Shown here: positions 37,301-47,643 of the stretch, in pieces
Layout of the letters: each line of letters opens with the position of its first letter
Position numbering within the stretch: the first letter of the stretch is position 1
Source: Bombardia bombarda
Lineage: Eukaryota; Ascomycota; Sordariomycetes; Sordariales; Lasiosphaeriaceae
Direction of reading: 5' to 3'
Length of the DNA stretch: 64,000 bases
Assembly: GCA_030512295.1 (NCBI GenBank)
Contig: JAULSR010000002.1
Span: 1,860,001-1,924,000, forward strand
Program-made: the position numbers and the translations under genes
Notes under the pieces: model-generated
Told to the model about the DNA's origin: nothing
Databases searched by the model: none
The model's input: the letters and a program-made list of their open reading frames with translations, nothing else

Positions 37301-39181
37301 CCTCCTGAACTGAGTAAATTGAGTGAGGCTCACCTCAGCACATGGCAGCTGGCAGCTGGCAGCTACACACCACAGTAGCCGTCTGAGGCAGCCGACGACG
37401 ATATGTGCCCTTTTTTTCGTCCCTGCAGGTGAATGAGGACCCGGACCGCCGTACTGACTTTGCTGTTTCTGTTGTTGGATTGGACCGTTTTTAGAGAAGA
37501 GGACGGAGTGTTCGAAAATACTCAGGCACGCGCTAGTCCGCCGATGCGCGTTACGTACCTGATCTAAGGTAAGGTACTGTTTACCTGGGGCGCATTTTGG
37601 AGATTGACTTGGACAGACCCAAACTGGCGGTGACGGAACGGGAGAAAGGCAAACCTTCCTTTTGTGAGTTGGCCAATCATGGACATTGGAACTTGGCACC
37701 CACCGGCCCGGTTACCCACTGACACGCCGTCAACGCCTTTGCAAAGGGAAAGAGGAAAAAAAAAACCCGACAAAAGCGCTGTCAGTCTGTCTGTATCTTG
37801 CCACATGCATATGCTCGAGCTATGTTACTGCAACACGCTGAGAGAGGAGGCAGCCCCTGAAAAGTTGGGAAATCAACGCCCACATACGCAGTATTCTACT
37901 ATTTTTTAATTTTTTTTTTCTCTCTCTCGGGCCGCCTCACAGCAAACCCTACCAGGTGAACAAGGTTCAAACATACAGGGGTTATCAAGGCCGGCTGGGC
38001 ACATCTGCCCGCCACATACAAAAGAAGGAAAGAAAAAACCAGAGGACTGCCGACTCCGGCGAGTCCGGTAGTAATCCGGTTACGAATACACGGCCAGTTT
38101 TTGGACGACATTGTCGAACAGAAAATTCTTCACAATTCTTTTACAGGGGCAAAGCTCCTTCTCTTCCTCCTTTGCATACTGCGCCCGCCCGCCCGCCCGC
38201 CCGCTCGCCCGCTCGCCCGCCCACACACTGTCTCAAGACACATGCACCATGTCCGCGCGAGGGGACAAGGCGGTTACCCTGACAAAGGTCAGGGTGGTGG
38301 CAGAAGTCTAGAGCCATGCATCTACGTGCCGTCTAATCCGTCGTCCCAATATATCCAATATATTTCGTTTCTGTAGACTTGACCAAAGTGTCTGGTTGTC
38401 GGGAGAAGGATCCATATCTTTCGAGATTAAGCATTTTTACCCGCACGTCAGCTGGGGGTCACGAGACAGCCTCCTCCTCCTCCTATATGGAACATGTCTT
38501 ATTGCTGCTGATGGATGACGGCTTATTGTTTTTTTCGACAAGATGATTGAGGGGTAAAAATACTGCCTACCTACCTTACACAGTACATTTCTACAATATC
38601 GATATGTCGTCGTTCATGGTATAACACAGCATACGAAGGAAATGTCCTAGTTTGGCAACAATGTTCAACAAAAGTACCCTACCTGACATATGTTTTACTG
38701 CCCGTCCTTGCAGAATGCACCACGCCGCATCAAGGACCACGCGCACGCCAGAACCGGGGCGACCCCCTTTTTATCCCCGAGCGATAGAGAGAGCTCCCAC
38801 CTTATTGAAGACAAAGAAAACAAAAAAAAGAAGCTGCCAACATGTCAGAAAATCCCTGATTCAGATTCCGCTTCTCTCCGATCAAGGCACCGTGTGGTAT
38901 TATGCACACCAATCTTGATGAATACCAGATCGGGCACGCGAAGAGGGGGCCTCCATGGAAAACAAAAGAAGCATTATTCAGAAGAAGCTAAAGGAAAAAA
39001 AAGAAACATAGTTCTGACATGCCGGAAATTGACGACTGGGCATCAAAACTCCCTATCTCAAGCTTACCTATTGTCCCACAGGATACTATATTCTGTCCTC
39101 ACAACACCTAACCAACTGTCACCACCAATGATTTTGATAGCCTATCATCAAACTTTCTAATACTCAATTGTCACACTCTGA

Positions 39182-39198
39182 CCCCCCCCCCCCCCCCC
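39182..39198. repeat. C17 homopolymer
   Basis: A run of 17 C, followed by two shorter C runs. The true length is uncertain given the homopolymer problem seen elsewhere. Confidence 0.85.
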
Positions 39199-39937
39199 GT
39201 CCCCCCGTCCCCTTTCCCGACGGGCGTTGGACCCAGCAGCTTGCTTTTGCTTTGTGTTTCGCTCTCATTGCCCAACTAAGTACCGTAGTCTCGTGCCCTG
39301 CAAGGCGTCTAGAGGAACAGTAAACATAGAAGTCGATAGAAGACTCAGAAAAAGCTAGAAGGAACAATCCCCCAGCCCTCAAGGAACTCCCTTGTATCAA
39401 ATGCCTGCCTGCCTTGTCTTTGCCTGCTTGCTGCCCGCTAACCCCCCTCTCGTATGCATGGCGGCTTGTCAGTCAGCAAATGTCATAGAGCCCCCCGATA
39501 TGCAGATGCCGTACGTCTAATTGGGCAACAGCACCTATACAAAAAAGCCGAGGCGAACCAATGAAGGTGATGGGACAGACGACAATGCAGGGTAGGGCAG
39601 GGAATCTTGTGAGAAGAAAGAGACCCGGAATAAGAGAGTGAAGAATGAGGAGAGAAGAGAGAAAGAGGCTCGCGTATTTTGCGCCGTACATCATGTCTCT
39701 CAACTTGCTTCGGGCCAGTCATGTATGTCTTGTCACCATCAGTCATACCACCGCCACCATCACCACCACCACTACATGGAACCTAGAGAGATTGCGAGCA
39801 AGAAGCTTGCTCAGTAAACCAAGCTACACGAGCCGGGTGGTAAGCATCTTAGCCAACTCAATCTCACAGAATGACTATCAAGGCAAGCTAGGCAGATAGC
39901 TGTATCAAATAACGCATCTTGCATATTGCATCATGGT

Positions 39938-39943
<6 letters not shown>

Positions 39944-39974
<31 letters not shown>
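39944..39974. repeat. (GT)15 microsatellite
   Basis: A perfect GT dinucleotide run in the gene-free stretch. Confidence 0.9.
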
Positions 39975-39975
<1 letters not shown>

Positions 39976-40955
39976 CAAATGTACATGTGCGTGGGACGGA
40001 CCTTGCTAATCGCGTGGGCTGGCTGGTGGGTTGGCGTGCATCAACCACCGCCACCACCACCACCACCACCCTTGTGAGTTATGACCCTGCCCTGCCCTGC
40101 CCTGCCCTTGTTCGATCAAAAAGCCCTGCCCTGCCATGTTATTCTTCTTTATCAGATCTTCAAATTAGTATGCTGCTCGCTCCACGCGGGGGCGCACACA
40201 CACGAACAGACAGGCCTCCAAATCAAGTGATTCATTCATTTTGACATGTCCGAAACCAACCTTCGGTGAGCTAAGATGAGATTGAGGGGAGAGAGTAAAA
40301 GCGTGGGGTGCCAAATTCTTCCCTCCTCAAGTCACGAAATTTGCGTCTCAGGTTAAAGAACGGAGAGGAAAGAAAAAAAAGAACGCCTCCTGGTTTCTAG
40401 ACTACCTCTGTTGAGCTTCGGTATGGCTGACTGTTGGGGGTCACACCTTCTGGAATACACACGAGATCTGCAAGACGGCCAATCCGGTCTCCAAAGGAGG
40501 GGAGCATGAGGATCAACAGCATGGGGGTTAGTATCGCCCTACTGCGGCTCTAGCAACGTTTCGTTAGATAAAACACTGGCACTTCTGGCCAGCCTTGCGT
40601 GGTGGCGGCCGACCTGGCTGAGCTTCGTTCCAGATACCTGCCATTGCATGAAGCTATATGCCATATCCATGTATCAACTCACCGCCAGCAAGGGGTAAAA
40701 CATAAGACAAACAAGACAGACGGGGCAATAGGGGAAATCTTCGGAATATCGAGGAACACGAGGCATGAAAAAAAAAGTGCTCAGGGTCAATTACAATCCA
40801 GCATTGGGGCCAACTATGGGCCAAGTATACTAGGTTGCAGGAGGCTCTTGACAGCCGAGCTAAAACTAAAGTGACATCCGTAACTCCATCCAGTTTTTGA
40901 AGATCAGCAAATCAATGCCCTTGCCCTGTTGTTCCATGCGACACCCAGACACCCC

Positions 40956-42090
40956 TTAGTGGGCAATAGCCTGGGCGCGTCTGCGGTCACGCTCCTCGGC
41001 GATGGTGAGCTTGACGCCCTTGCCCTTGGGCAGGGAAACCCACGGCTTCTCGCTTCCGATAACGAAAACGTTGCTCTCACGGGTGGCGAAGGTGTTGTCA
41101 ATGGCATCCTTGAGGTGAACGATGTTGAAACCTCCATCGTGACGCTCACGGTGGGTGATAACACCGACACGGCCCATATTGCGACCACCAGTGACCATGG
41201 CAGTGGCGCCAGTGTCGAACTTGATGAAATCCTGGATCTTGCCAGTCTCGAGGTCAATCTTGACGGTGTCGTTGACCTTGATGAGAGGGTCGGGGTAGCG
41301 GATACTATATGGCAGAGCAAAATTTCGTCAGTAAGACGTGAGGGAAAGTAGACATACCAACCGTAAGATCTCGCTTCTTTTTCATCGTTGGAAACTCCCC
41401 AGAAGAGGATTCCACGAATCAACCAAAGCTTGGTCCAACGGCTGACAGATGTCGACAGAACTTACGTTCTTGCATCATGCGTAACCAAGAATGGGATTCC
41501 ACCCTTGCCGAGCTGAACACGCTTGACCTTGCCGAGCTTGTACTTGGCCTCCTCCTCCTGGATGCGGTGGACGGTGAAGCGACCCTTGGTGTCGTAGACG
41601 AGACGGAAGTTCTCGCCAGTCTTCTCGATGGTGATGACGTCCATGAAGCCGGCAGGGTAGGTCATGTCGGTGCGGACCTTGCCATCGACCTTGACGAGAC
41701 GCTGCATCAAGATAGCGCGGGTCTCGCGGTAGTTGAGCGCATACTTCAATCTGTTGCGGATGAAGACGATGAGAGGCATGCACTCGCGGAGCTTGTGAGG
41801 ACCGGCCGACGGGCGGGGAGCGTAAACGCCCGAGAGCTTGTCAAGCAGCCAGTGCGACGGCGCGCTAAGGCGCTTTTGGTGCTTCTTACTGTGGCCAAAT
41901 TGTCAGTATACCATGATCACACATATCCTTTGCTCATCGTCGTGGTGGGTTGGCGATGGTGCAGTGCAGAATTCCGAGAATCTCGCAAGAATTGCAAGAT
42001 CATCAGATTTCGCGGAAGGAAAAAGAGTATCGACTCAAAAGTGACGGTGCTGTGATCGTGAACTGGCTGAACTTACGGTCCTCTACCCAT
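40956..42090 (-). CDS. RPS4: 40S ribosomal protein eS4
   Basis: Structural protein of the small ribosomal subunit. Three exons are used: a 14-nt first exon (42077-42090) encoding MGRG, then 41466-41888 and 40956-41304. Introns are 188 and 161 nt with GTAAGT donors and CACAG and TATAG acceptors. The 261-aa product matches the usual fungal eS4 length. It starts MGRGPKKHQKRLSAP, has the S4 RNA-binding segment around RNRLKYALNYRE, and the KOW-like part VNDTVKIDLETGKI, ending AQAIAH. Very short first exons are typical of fungal ribosomal protein genes. The upstream region has telomere-repeat-like boxes (separate entry). There is no frame break. Confidence 0.97.
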
Positions 42091-43382
42091 CTTGACTTTC
42101 TGTTGTCGATTGCTGGTCGAGGGAAATGAGAAAGGAAGGTCGTGAAGTCGTCAAGTCCGGCGGGAAGTAATGCAGAAAAACTATTTTGTGGCTCGAAAAC
42201 CCTAGGCGGGCAGCCAGAAGTGTGGGTAGGCGGGCAAGGGCGGCAGAAAGGGTGGCCTGTGCCCCAAACAAGGTTTTCGCGAGATGGAGACAGTGGTCGA
42301 GGCGGCCAAGCGGCCTTAGGCTGGGACTTGCTCATAGCTTCAGGGTTAGGGTAGTGAGTACAGCGCCTTGACTTGAAGAACTGCTCGCTCTTCTTACGGA
42401 TTCCCGGAATATAACAAAAGGTATCTTGAAGACCTTCACTTCGAATTCTGGCATCATGACACTTGTGAACAATCTCCGTATAGGCCAGTATATTCATGTC
42501 TGATATATCTAGGTAACTGCCTGTCCTTTTTTGTTTTGTCTCCATCTCCAAACACTCTAGTTTTCTGTTGTTTGTCTGTCTTTCTTTCCTGATAGTAATA
42601 AGCACACACACAAAACCTCCATCAAGTTAAGAACCCATGTTATAGTAGGTCATTAAACCTCGCAGAAGGAAAAAGGAAGAGAGGGTCAAGTGAACCATCT
42701 GAGGAAAACAAACTTCCAAACCAAAGAGAAAAATAATAACTGTTTGTTTCCCATTCACCCCGAGCCGAGTTCGTAGAGATTGCTCCCTGTCTAACCTATA
42801 GATCCAGCTTAACAACAAAAAGAACACAATGCAGCCTGTAGCCTGTGTAGCCTGTAGCTATGGGTAATAATAGAGGATGTGTTTCCTCAAAACACCGGAA
42901 TTCCGTCCGTCCCTGTAGCAGCCAGTGGCGCCATTGGAATACAGTGAAAAAAAAGAACATCAAAATAAAGGCCACGTCCGAATTTCTCTTTTTCTTTTTT
43001 CCCAAGTCCAAGCCTGTAATGACAGAAAATCCCAAATCTGTAAACCGCTACCTGTCCGAAACACCATATCTCGGTTCCAGTTCCAGTTCCCAGCCAAATA
43101 GAAAGCAAATAAAAAAGAAAGCAAATAAAAAAGAAAAGGTGGTTGAGGTAAACCACTCGTGCGTTGTGCGCAACATTTGCAAGCTTTGGTAAAGGAAGTA
43201 AAGCAGGTATAGCGAACCCCGAAATCCTCCTAGTAGAGTGTTGCCCTTATAGCCGAAAGAGAAAGAAAATAAAGGAAACGGTTGGAAGACTGTTTAGTCA
43301 CTTCAACTCATATCGAGAGTTGTACAGCAAAGAGAAAAGTGGGGTTGGGAAAAAACGAAAGACAGCGGAAATCCTGTCCATC
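42091..43382. other. Intergenic region, eS4 promoter and telobox-gene 3' side
   Basis: About 1.3 kb. It contains the eS4 promoter with TTAGGG-type boxes. The rest, rich in A tracts, is likely the 3' untranslated region of the telobox Myb gene. A direct repeat 'agaaagcaaataaaaa' lies near 43100-43135. Confidence 0.4.
42196..42354. promoter_or_regulatory. TTAGGG-type boxes upstream of eS4
   Basis: Two matches to the fungal telomere repeat lie 106-265 bp upstream of the eS4 start: AAAACCCTAGG at 42196-42206 and AGGGTTAGGGTAG at 42342-42354, the latter almost two repeats. Telobox Myb factors of the Tbf1/Teb1 type bind such sequences and are known to act at ribosomal-protein and histone promoters in some yeasts. 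That they are functional here is inferred. Confidence 0.5.
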
Positions 43383-45080
43383 TCATCTGTTTTTCAGATA
43401 ATGAGACTCGATAGGTGGTGGCAGGGTACCACCGGCCGGCGATGCCCGGTTGGAGGATTGGTCATGACCTCCATATCGCATGTGCTGTGGCTGCTGCTGT
43501 TGCTGCTGCTCGCCAGCCGAGACCTTGGAGTCACCGAGCAAAAGGCGAGAAATGTCCATCTCGGGCGCGGTGCTGGGAAGAGATGTTCCCGCAGGTTCAC
43601 TCATATCAAACATGTCTGCTAAGCCAGGAAGGGATTCGGTTGACTCGTAGAAAGCCGAGTTGGGAATCCACTTGAGCATATCCTCCTTGGAGGCTGTCCT
43701 AGTCAGCTGTGGCTCCAGACCGGGCCCAGAAATGCCGCCGTGGTTATTGAGCGAGTTCGATATGGTGGTATGGATGGATGGCTCGAGAACATTGCCGCCC
43801 CGACCAGACTCCTTGAGCTGGAGATTGCCCTTTTCGATTCGGGCGTAGATGTCGGGGTACTTGTTGCGCACTCGATCGCGCAAATCTGTCGGTTGGCGGC
43901 TCGACAAGTTGTATTTGGGGTCGCGCTGGATTTTGGTCCATGCCGGTCCGTACTTGTCAAGGCCTTCCAGGATCTCCTTGTCGTCGTGGTCCATGAATGG
44001 TCGCCTTTCACGGCGGTGAGACCTCTTGAAGGGGGGAGATATGCCCAGCCCGTAGAGGTGTTCTACGTTCTTTCGGTGCGATCGGCTCTTTCTCTGTATT
44101 GAGATCGAGTCTGAGTCGGGTAGTTGCGACGAGGATGAGGGCCCGTCCTTCTCAGCCGGGCTATCGGGTTCTGTCAAAATATTTTCCAAGTGCAGTCCAT
44201 GCCTGGGTCTCTGATTGTCATCGGCTGCAGCACCGTGGTCCACGGCATCCTCCTCGGAGCGCTTTCTGCTCGTAGACCCGCGGAGCTCGATGGGGCAGCA
44301 AGTCCGGAAGCGATCCTTCAGGTCTCCAGCAGTCCGTTCGTTGAACTTGAAGTCAGGGTCCTCCAAGATGCTTGTCCACTTCCCGACGCCATGGCGACTG
44401 ACGCCGAGTAACAGGTGATTTGTCTCCTCCTCGGACCATTTTTTCCGGGGCTTGGCAGCGCGTCTCTTGGCCTTTGTGCCGCCGTTATTCTTGTCCACGT
44501 CGCTCGTGGGTGCAGTAGCAGTTCGATCATCGGCCGAGCTGGTGAACTCTTTCAGAAGATTCAAGTTGAACGCCTCGTCCTCGTCGAAAGACCCCGAGGT
44601 TATGGGAGGGAAGACAGCCGCGTTCGGGGGCGGTTCATGGAGACCGTTAATGATTGGAGGCACTACCTGCTGGGTAGACTTTTGTTTTTTGAGGGGTTGC
44701 GGAAGCTGGACAAAATCGTCCTTGGTCGTGAGCGCCCGATGCCTCTTCTTGGTCGAAAGGTCCTCAAGGGTGTCAGGGGTGTCATCGACCAGCATTCGGA
44801 CAGGAAATGTTGAAATCCCAGAGCGGCTTGGGGCATCGCTGACATATGTGTTGTCGGGTCGAGTCGTCTGCCTGGCGGAGGGGTCCTCGTTGACGGCATA
44901 GCGCGACGATAACTGAATGGGCAGAGGCTTGTCGGCTCTCTGGCGAGCATCAGGCTCGAGCGGGGGAAGAGACAGAGACTCGCTAGCCGACGGGCCAAAT
45001 GGCAAGAGCTGAATTGGGGGAAGATCAGGGGGTTGCGGCGTGTTAAGCAAGTGTATTAGCCGTGGCTCGATAGTAGCCAT
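43383..45080 (-). CDS. Double-Myb telobox DNA-binding protein (Teb1/Tay1-like)
   Basis: A single-exon gene of 565 aa. Two Myb/SANT repeats are visible. The first (about 210-262) begins RKKWSEEETNHLLLGVSRHG and carries the telobox-type third helix AGDLKDRFRT. The second (about 360-410) contains DDKEILEGLDKYGPAWTKI and PTDLRDRVRNKYP. The VDLKDK(F/W)R-like helix is diagnostic of proteins binding TTAGGG repeats (TRF, Tbf1, Teb1, Tay1). Having two such repeats matches S. pombe Teb1 and Yarrowia Tay1. The flanks are disordered, with a Q7 stretch near the C-terminus. The start at 45080 (MATIEPRL) is chosen over one 63 nt upstream. Likely roles are promoter binding or double-stranded telomere binding in the nucleus. 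A GGAGACT repeat lies about 134 bp upstream. Confidence 0.85.
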   Translation of the reverse strand: MATIEPRLIHLLNTPQPPDLPPIQLLPFGPSASESLSLPPLEPDARQRADKPLPIQLSSRYAVNEDPSARQTTRPDNTYVSDAPSRSGISTFPVRMLVDDTPDTLEDLSTKKRHRALTTKDDFVQLPQPLKKQKSTQQVVPPIINGLHEPPPNAAVFPPITSGSFDEDEAFNLNLLKEFTSSADDRTATAPTSDVDKNNGGTKAKRRAAKPRKKWSEEETNHLLLGVSRHGVGKWTSILEDPDFKFNERTAGDLKDRFRTCCPIELRGSTSRKRSEEDAVDHGAAADDNQRPRHGLHLENILTEPDSPAEKDGPSSSSQLPDSDSISIQRKSRSHRKNVEHLYGLGISPPFKRSHRRERRPFMDHDDKEILEGLDKYGPAWTKIQRDPKYNLSSRQPTDLRDRVRNKYPDIYARIEKGNLQLKESGRGGNVLEPSIHTTISNSLNNHGGISGPGLEPQLTRTASKEDMLKWIPNSAFYESTESLPGLADMFDMSEPAGTSLPSTAPEMDISRLLLGDSKVSAGEQQQQQQPQHMRYGGHDQSSNRASPAGGTLPPPIESHYLKNR

Positions 45081-45213
45081 CGTGAAGCAATTGCCTCCGA
45101 GAGGAGGGCATTGGACGGACCGACGGGCGGGCGACGGCGTCACACAGGAGGACGACCTGGGGACGGGAATCTGGAGAACTGGAGAAAGTGGTGACTGGAG
45201 ACTGGTGGTGACA

Positions 45214-45255
45214 GGAGACTGGAGACTGGAGACTGGAGACTGGAGACTGGAGACT
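45214..45255. repeat. (GGAGACT)6 tandem repeat upstream of telobox Myb gene
   Basis: Six perfect copies of a heptamer, preceded by degenerate copies from about 45175. The array starts 134 bp upstream of the chosen start and so lies in the promoter or leader. Confidence 0.9.
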
Positions 45256-47643
45256 GGGGAGTGAGAGATGCGTGGGGCAGCACGACCCGGACGGGGAGCA
45301 AGAGCGACCAGGCAGATGGCAGATGGTGGTGGGGCCTATAAGTCACTGTGGGTAGGGTAGGTAGGTCAAGGGATCCAGTAACGACTAAGCTGAGCGCCCA
45401 GTGCGACAGTTCGGTAATTGACAGTGCAAGATAATGGAGCGAAATGCGCACGGCCACGGCCCCGTCAGCCCCTTTTCTGATTTTTTCTTTCTCAAACTCG
45501 TCTCCCTGGTCAGGCGAGGAAACGTGGGAGGAGAAAATGTGCAGTCGGTTTCTGGCAATTCAAAGACACCCCACGAATTCGCGGCTTTGCTCAAGGCAAG
45601 TCCCGCAGATAACATCTGGGTACCTAGGTAGGCTGCTAAGCCGCTAGGCTAGGTCGCTACCGCAGGTCTGCTGCAGGCAGCGGTAGGTGGCCTTAGGTGG
45701 GCACCAAACATCCTGAGCCGGTACTCAGCCACCAGCCTAGGCTAGTTACCTTAGATACCTACCTACCAAAGGTAGGGGGATAACTTGAGGGGCTGGCTTC
45801 AAGTGTGCTTGGTACCTTGGGTCGACAGAACTTGGAATCCGTGTGTGCGCCACCCCCAGCTGTCCTGTATCTCCACCAAGGCACCGAGGCACATGAGCTG
45901 AGAATTAAGGGTCTACACACAAATATCTCGGCTTCGATGGCCTAACAACCGCCACTTCAACTAACCCATGGTATGTCCATATTTTATCAGTTTCTGGAGC
46001 AATCAGAATACTGTATTGTGTTTGCGAGTATTCTGCTTGTAAAGCCGTTGGCATTCTAGACTAGACCACTTCGTATTTGCCCCAAAAGTCGAGCACTATC
46101 AATTCAGCGCCCACCCTTGGGGTACACATCCATACCTAGATGCTTGCAACCTTGGGTACCCAATGCCTTCCATAGGTATAGATACCTAGGTAGGTATTTC
46201 CCTCGGGTCGTCAACGGCCCAAGGACGCCCGCCTCACCGTTGCAGCCTCCATACATACCTAAGGTAGTCTCCTCTGCACAACTCCATATCCTTAGTACCC
46301 GGGCAACGGCAACAACTCGATTACTTCTGTCAGTATCAAAGCGATAGGGGGAGAAAAGGGGAGCCAACGGTCCTTTCCCACCACCAGCCAGCCTGCATAT
46401 GGACCATCGCCAAGTACGTGCCTCGCCTCATTGAGAACTCAGATGCAGCCGCGCCATTCAAATGGGTCCAAAGCTGGCTGCCTAAAACGTAACAAAAAAG
46501 CAGATGGGAAACGAAAGGATTGCCTCTATTGCCTACCCTACTGTGTACTTCGCACTGCCGGCGGCAACCCGGACAGCCACAGGAAGAGCGACACACAGGT
46601 TGGCATATCTGCACCCCCTCTAATGCTGATTGGATAGGTTAGGTCAGTAAAACTTGCAATAGATAGATTGTGCTGGGTTTCTTTCGATGAGATGTGCCTA
46701 TCCTTTTCGTGCTTGGGTTGCCTTGGGTATGCATGCGGGATAACCTGTCAGAATTAACGAGGCCCTATTCTATACGCCCGACCGACCACCTTTTCACCCA
46801 CAAACGTGCACATGATACCACATATTGACGCCTAATAAGGGAACTATCTATTGACAACCTACAAACATAGAACATCATTACAAAATGGCCTCAAAGCCTT
46901 AATTAGCAATTGCTAGCTATCTATTCCCCTTAACCCCTTACCTATGCATGCAGGGATTGCGCAAAAATAAAAGGCAAACAAACGTAAAACAGGGGCAAAA
47001 AGAAAAGAAAGGAGGGGGCATTTAGGTTGTAAGACTCAGTCAGCACAAGGCGCATTTGAGGCTTATGGTGTTCCTACTCTTTCCGGTGATGGCGCGTCGT
47101 ACTAACCGTTGAGGCGTCGTTTTGTGTACCGTGCACGACGTCGGCTCAAGAATTACCAATACTCAGCCCAGGAGCTCGAGAGGGGAAAAGAAGTACCTAG
47201 GAGTGAAACAGCCAGCGGCGTTGTATACCGACATGATTGATTGTACATAGTACATACACATCGAGTCTCCACCCGTCGTCCCTCATCGTCCTCGTCTGCA
47301 TCAGTATCATTCCTCTCATACCTATAACTACCCAAATTATGGCTCTGGAACTTTTTTTCTTCTTATAAATGCGAGAATTTAAGGAACGCAATTTCAAAAC
47401 AAAGATAGGCCATCCTGGCTTTCTTCTGTAGCATAAAATTAAAAACCTCTAACTACCTCTGTCTGGGAAGTAATAGACGCACGTGATTGAACAGCTTGCC
47501 TTCTACTCAAAACATAATCCCTCCCGAAAACCCGAGCCATATCTGTCGTCAAATGGTATAGAAAACATGGAATTTTTAGAAAAGATGATGCAGACAGACC
47601 ACATACAACAATGAAATGACAACCTCAACACCTTTTTTTTTCT
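45256..47643. other. Intergenic region
   Basis: About 2.4 kb between the telobox gene promoter and the 3' end of the chitinase. Many TAGGTACCTA-type motifs are clustered at 45629-45775 and 46183-46265. The part near 46900-47640 is AT-rich and may include the chitinase 3' untranslated region. No gene is recognised. Confidence 0.4.

Larger units (their letters stand above)
32799..40955. other. 8-kb stretch without a recognisable gene
   Basis: Beyond the D-lactate dehydrogenase promoter (a CT repeat lies at 33109-33130), I see no coding sequence with domains, signal peptide or splice-supported frames up to the 3' end of eS4. The stretch is rich in simple repeats: CCCACG units at 34345-34374, GCCC units at about 38174-38222, C17 at 39182-39198, GT15 at 39944-39974 and CCTGC units at about 40082-40106. 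It also has many TACCTA motifs (34203-34250, 36526, 37005, 37037, 38569). It may hold long untranslated regions, noncoding transcripts or small orphan genes that cannot be recognised by eye. Confidence 0.45.

Noticed and set aside
38174..38222. CRISPR-like regular GCCC repeats
   Set aside because: Tetranucleotide slippage repeat without spacers, in a eukaryotic genome.
41305..41465. Possible C/D-box snoRNA in eS4 intron 2 (GATGA and CTGA with a 4-bp stem)
   Set aside because: The C box is imperfect and the CTGA is also the intron's branch point, so it is explained by splicing. No rRNA-complementary guide could be shown.
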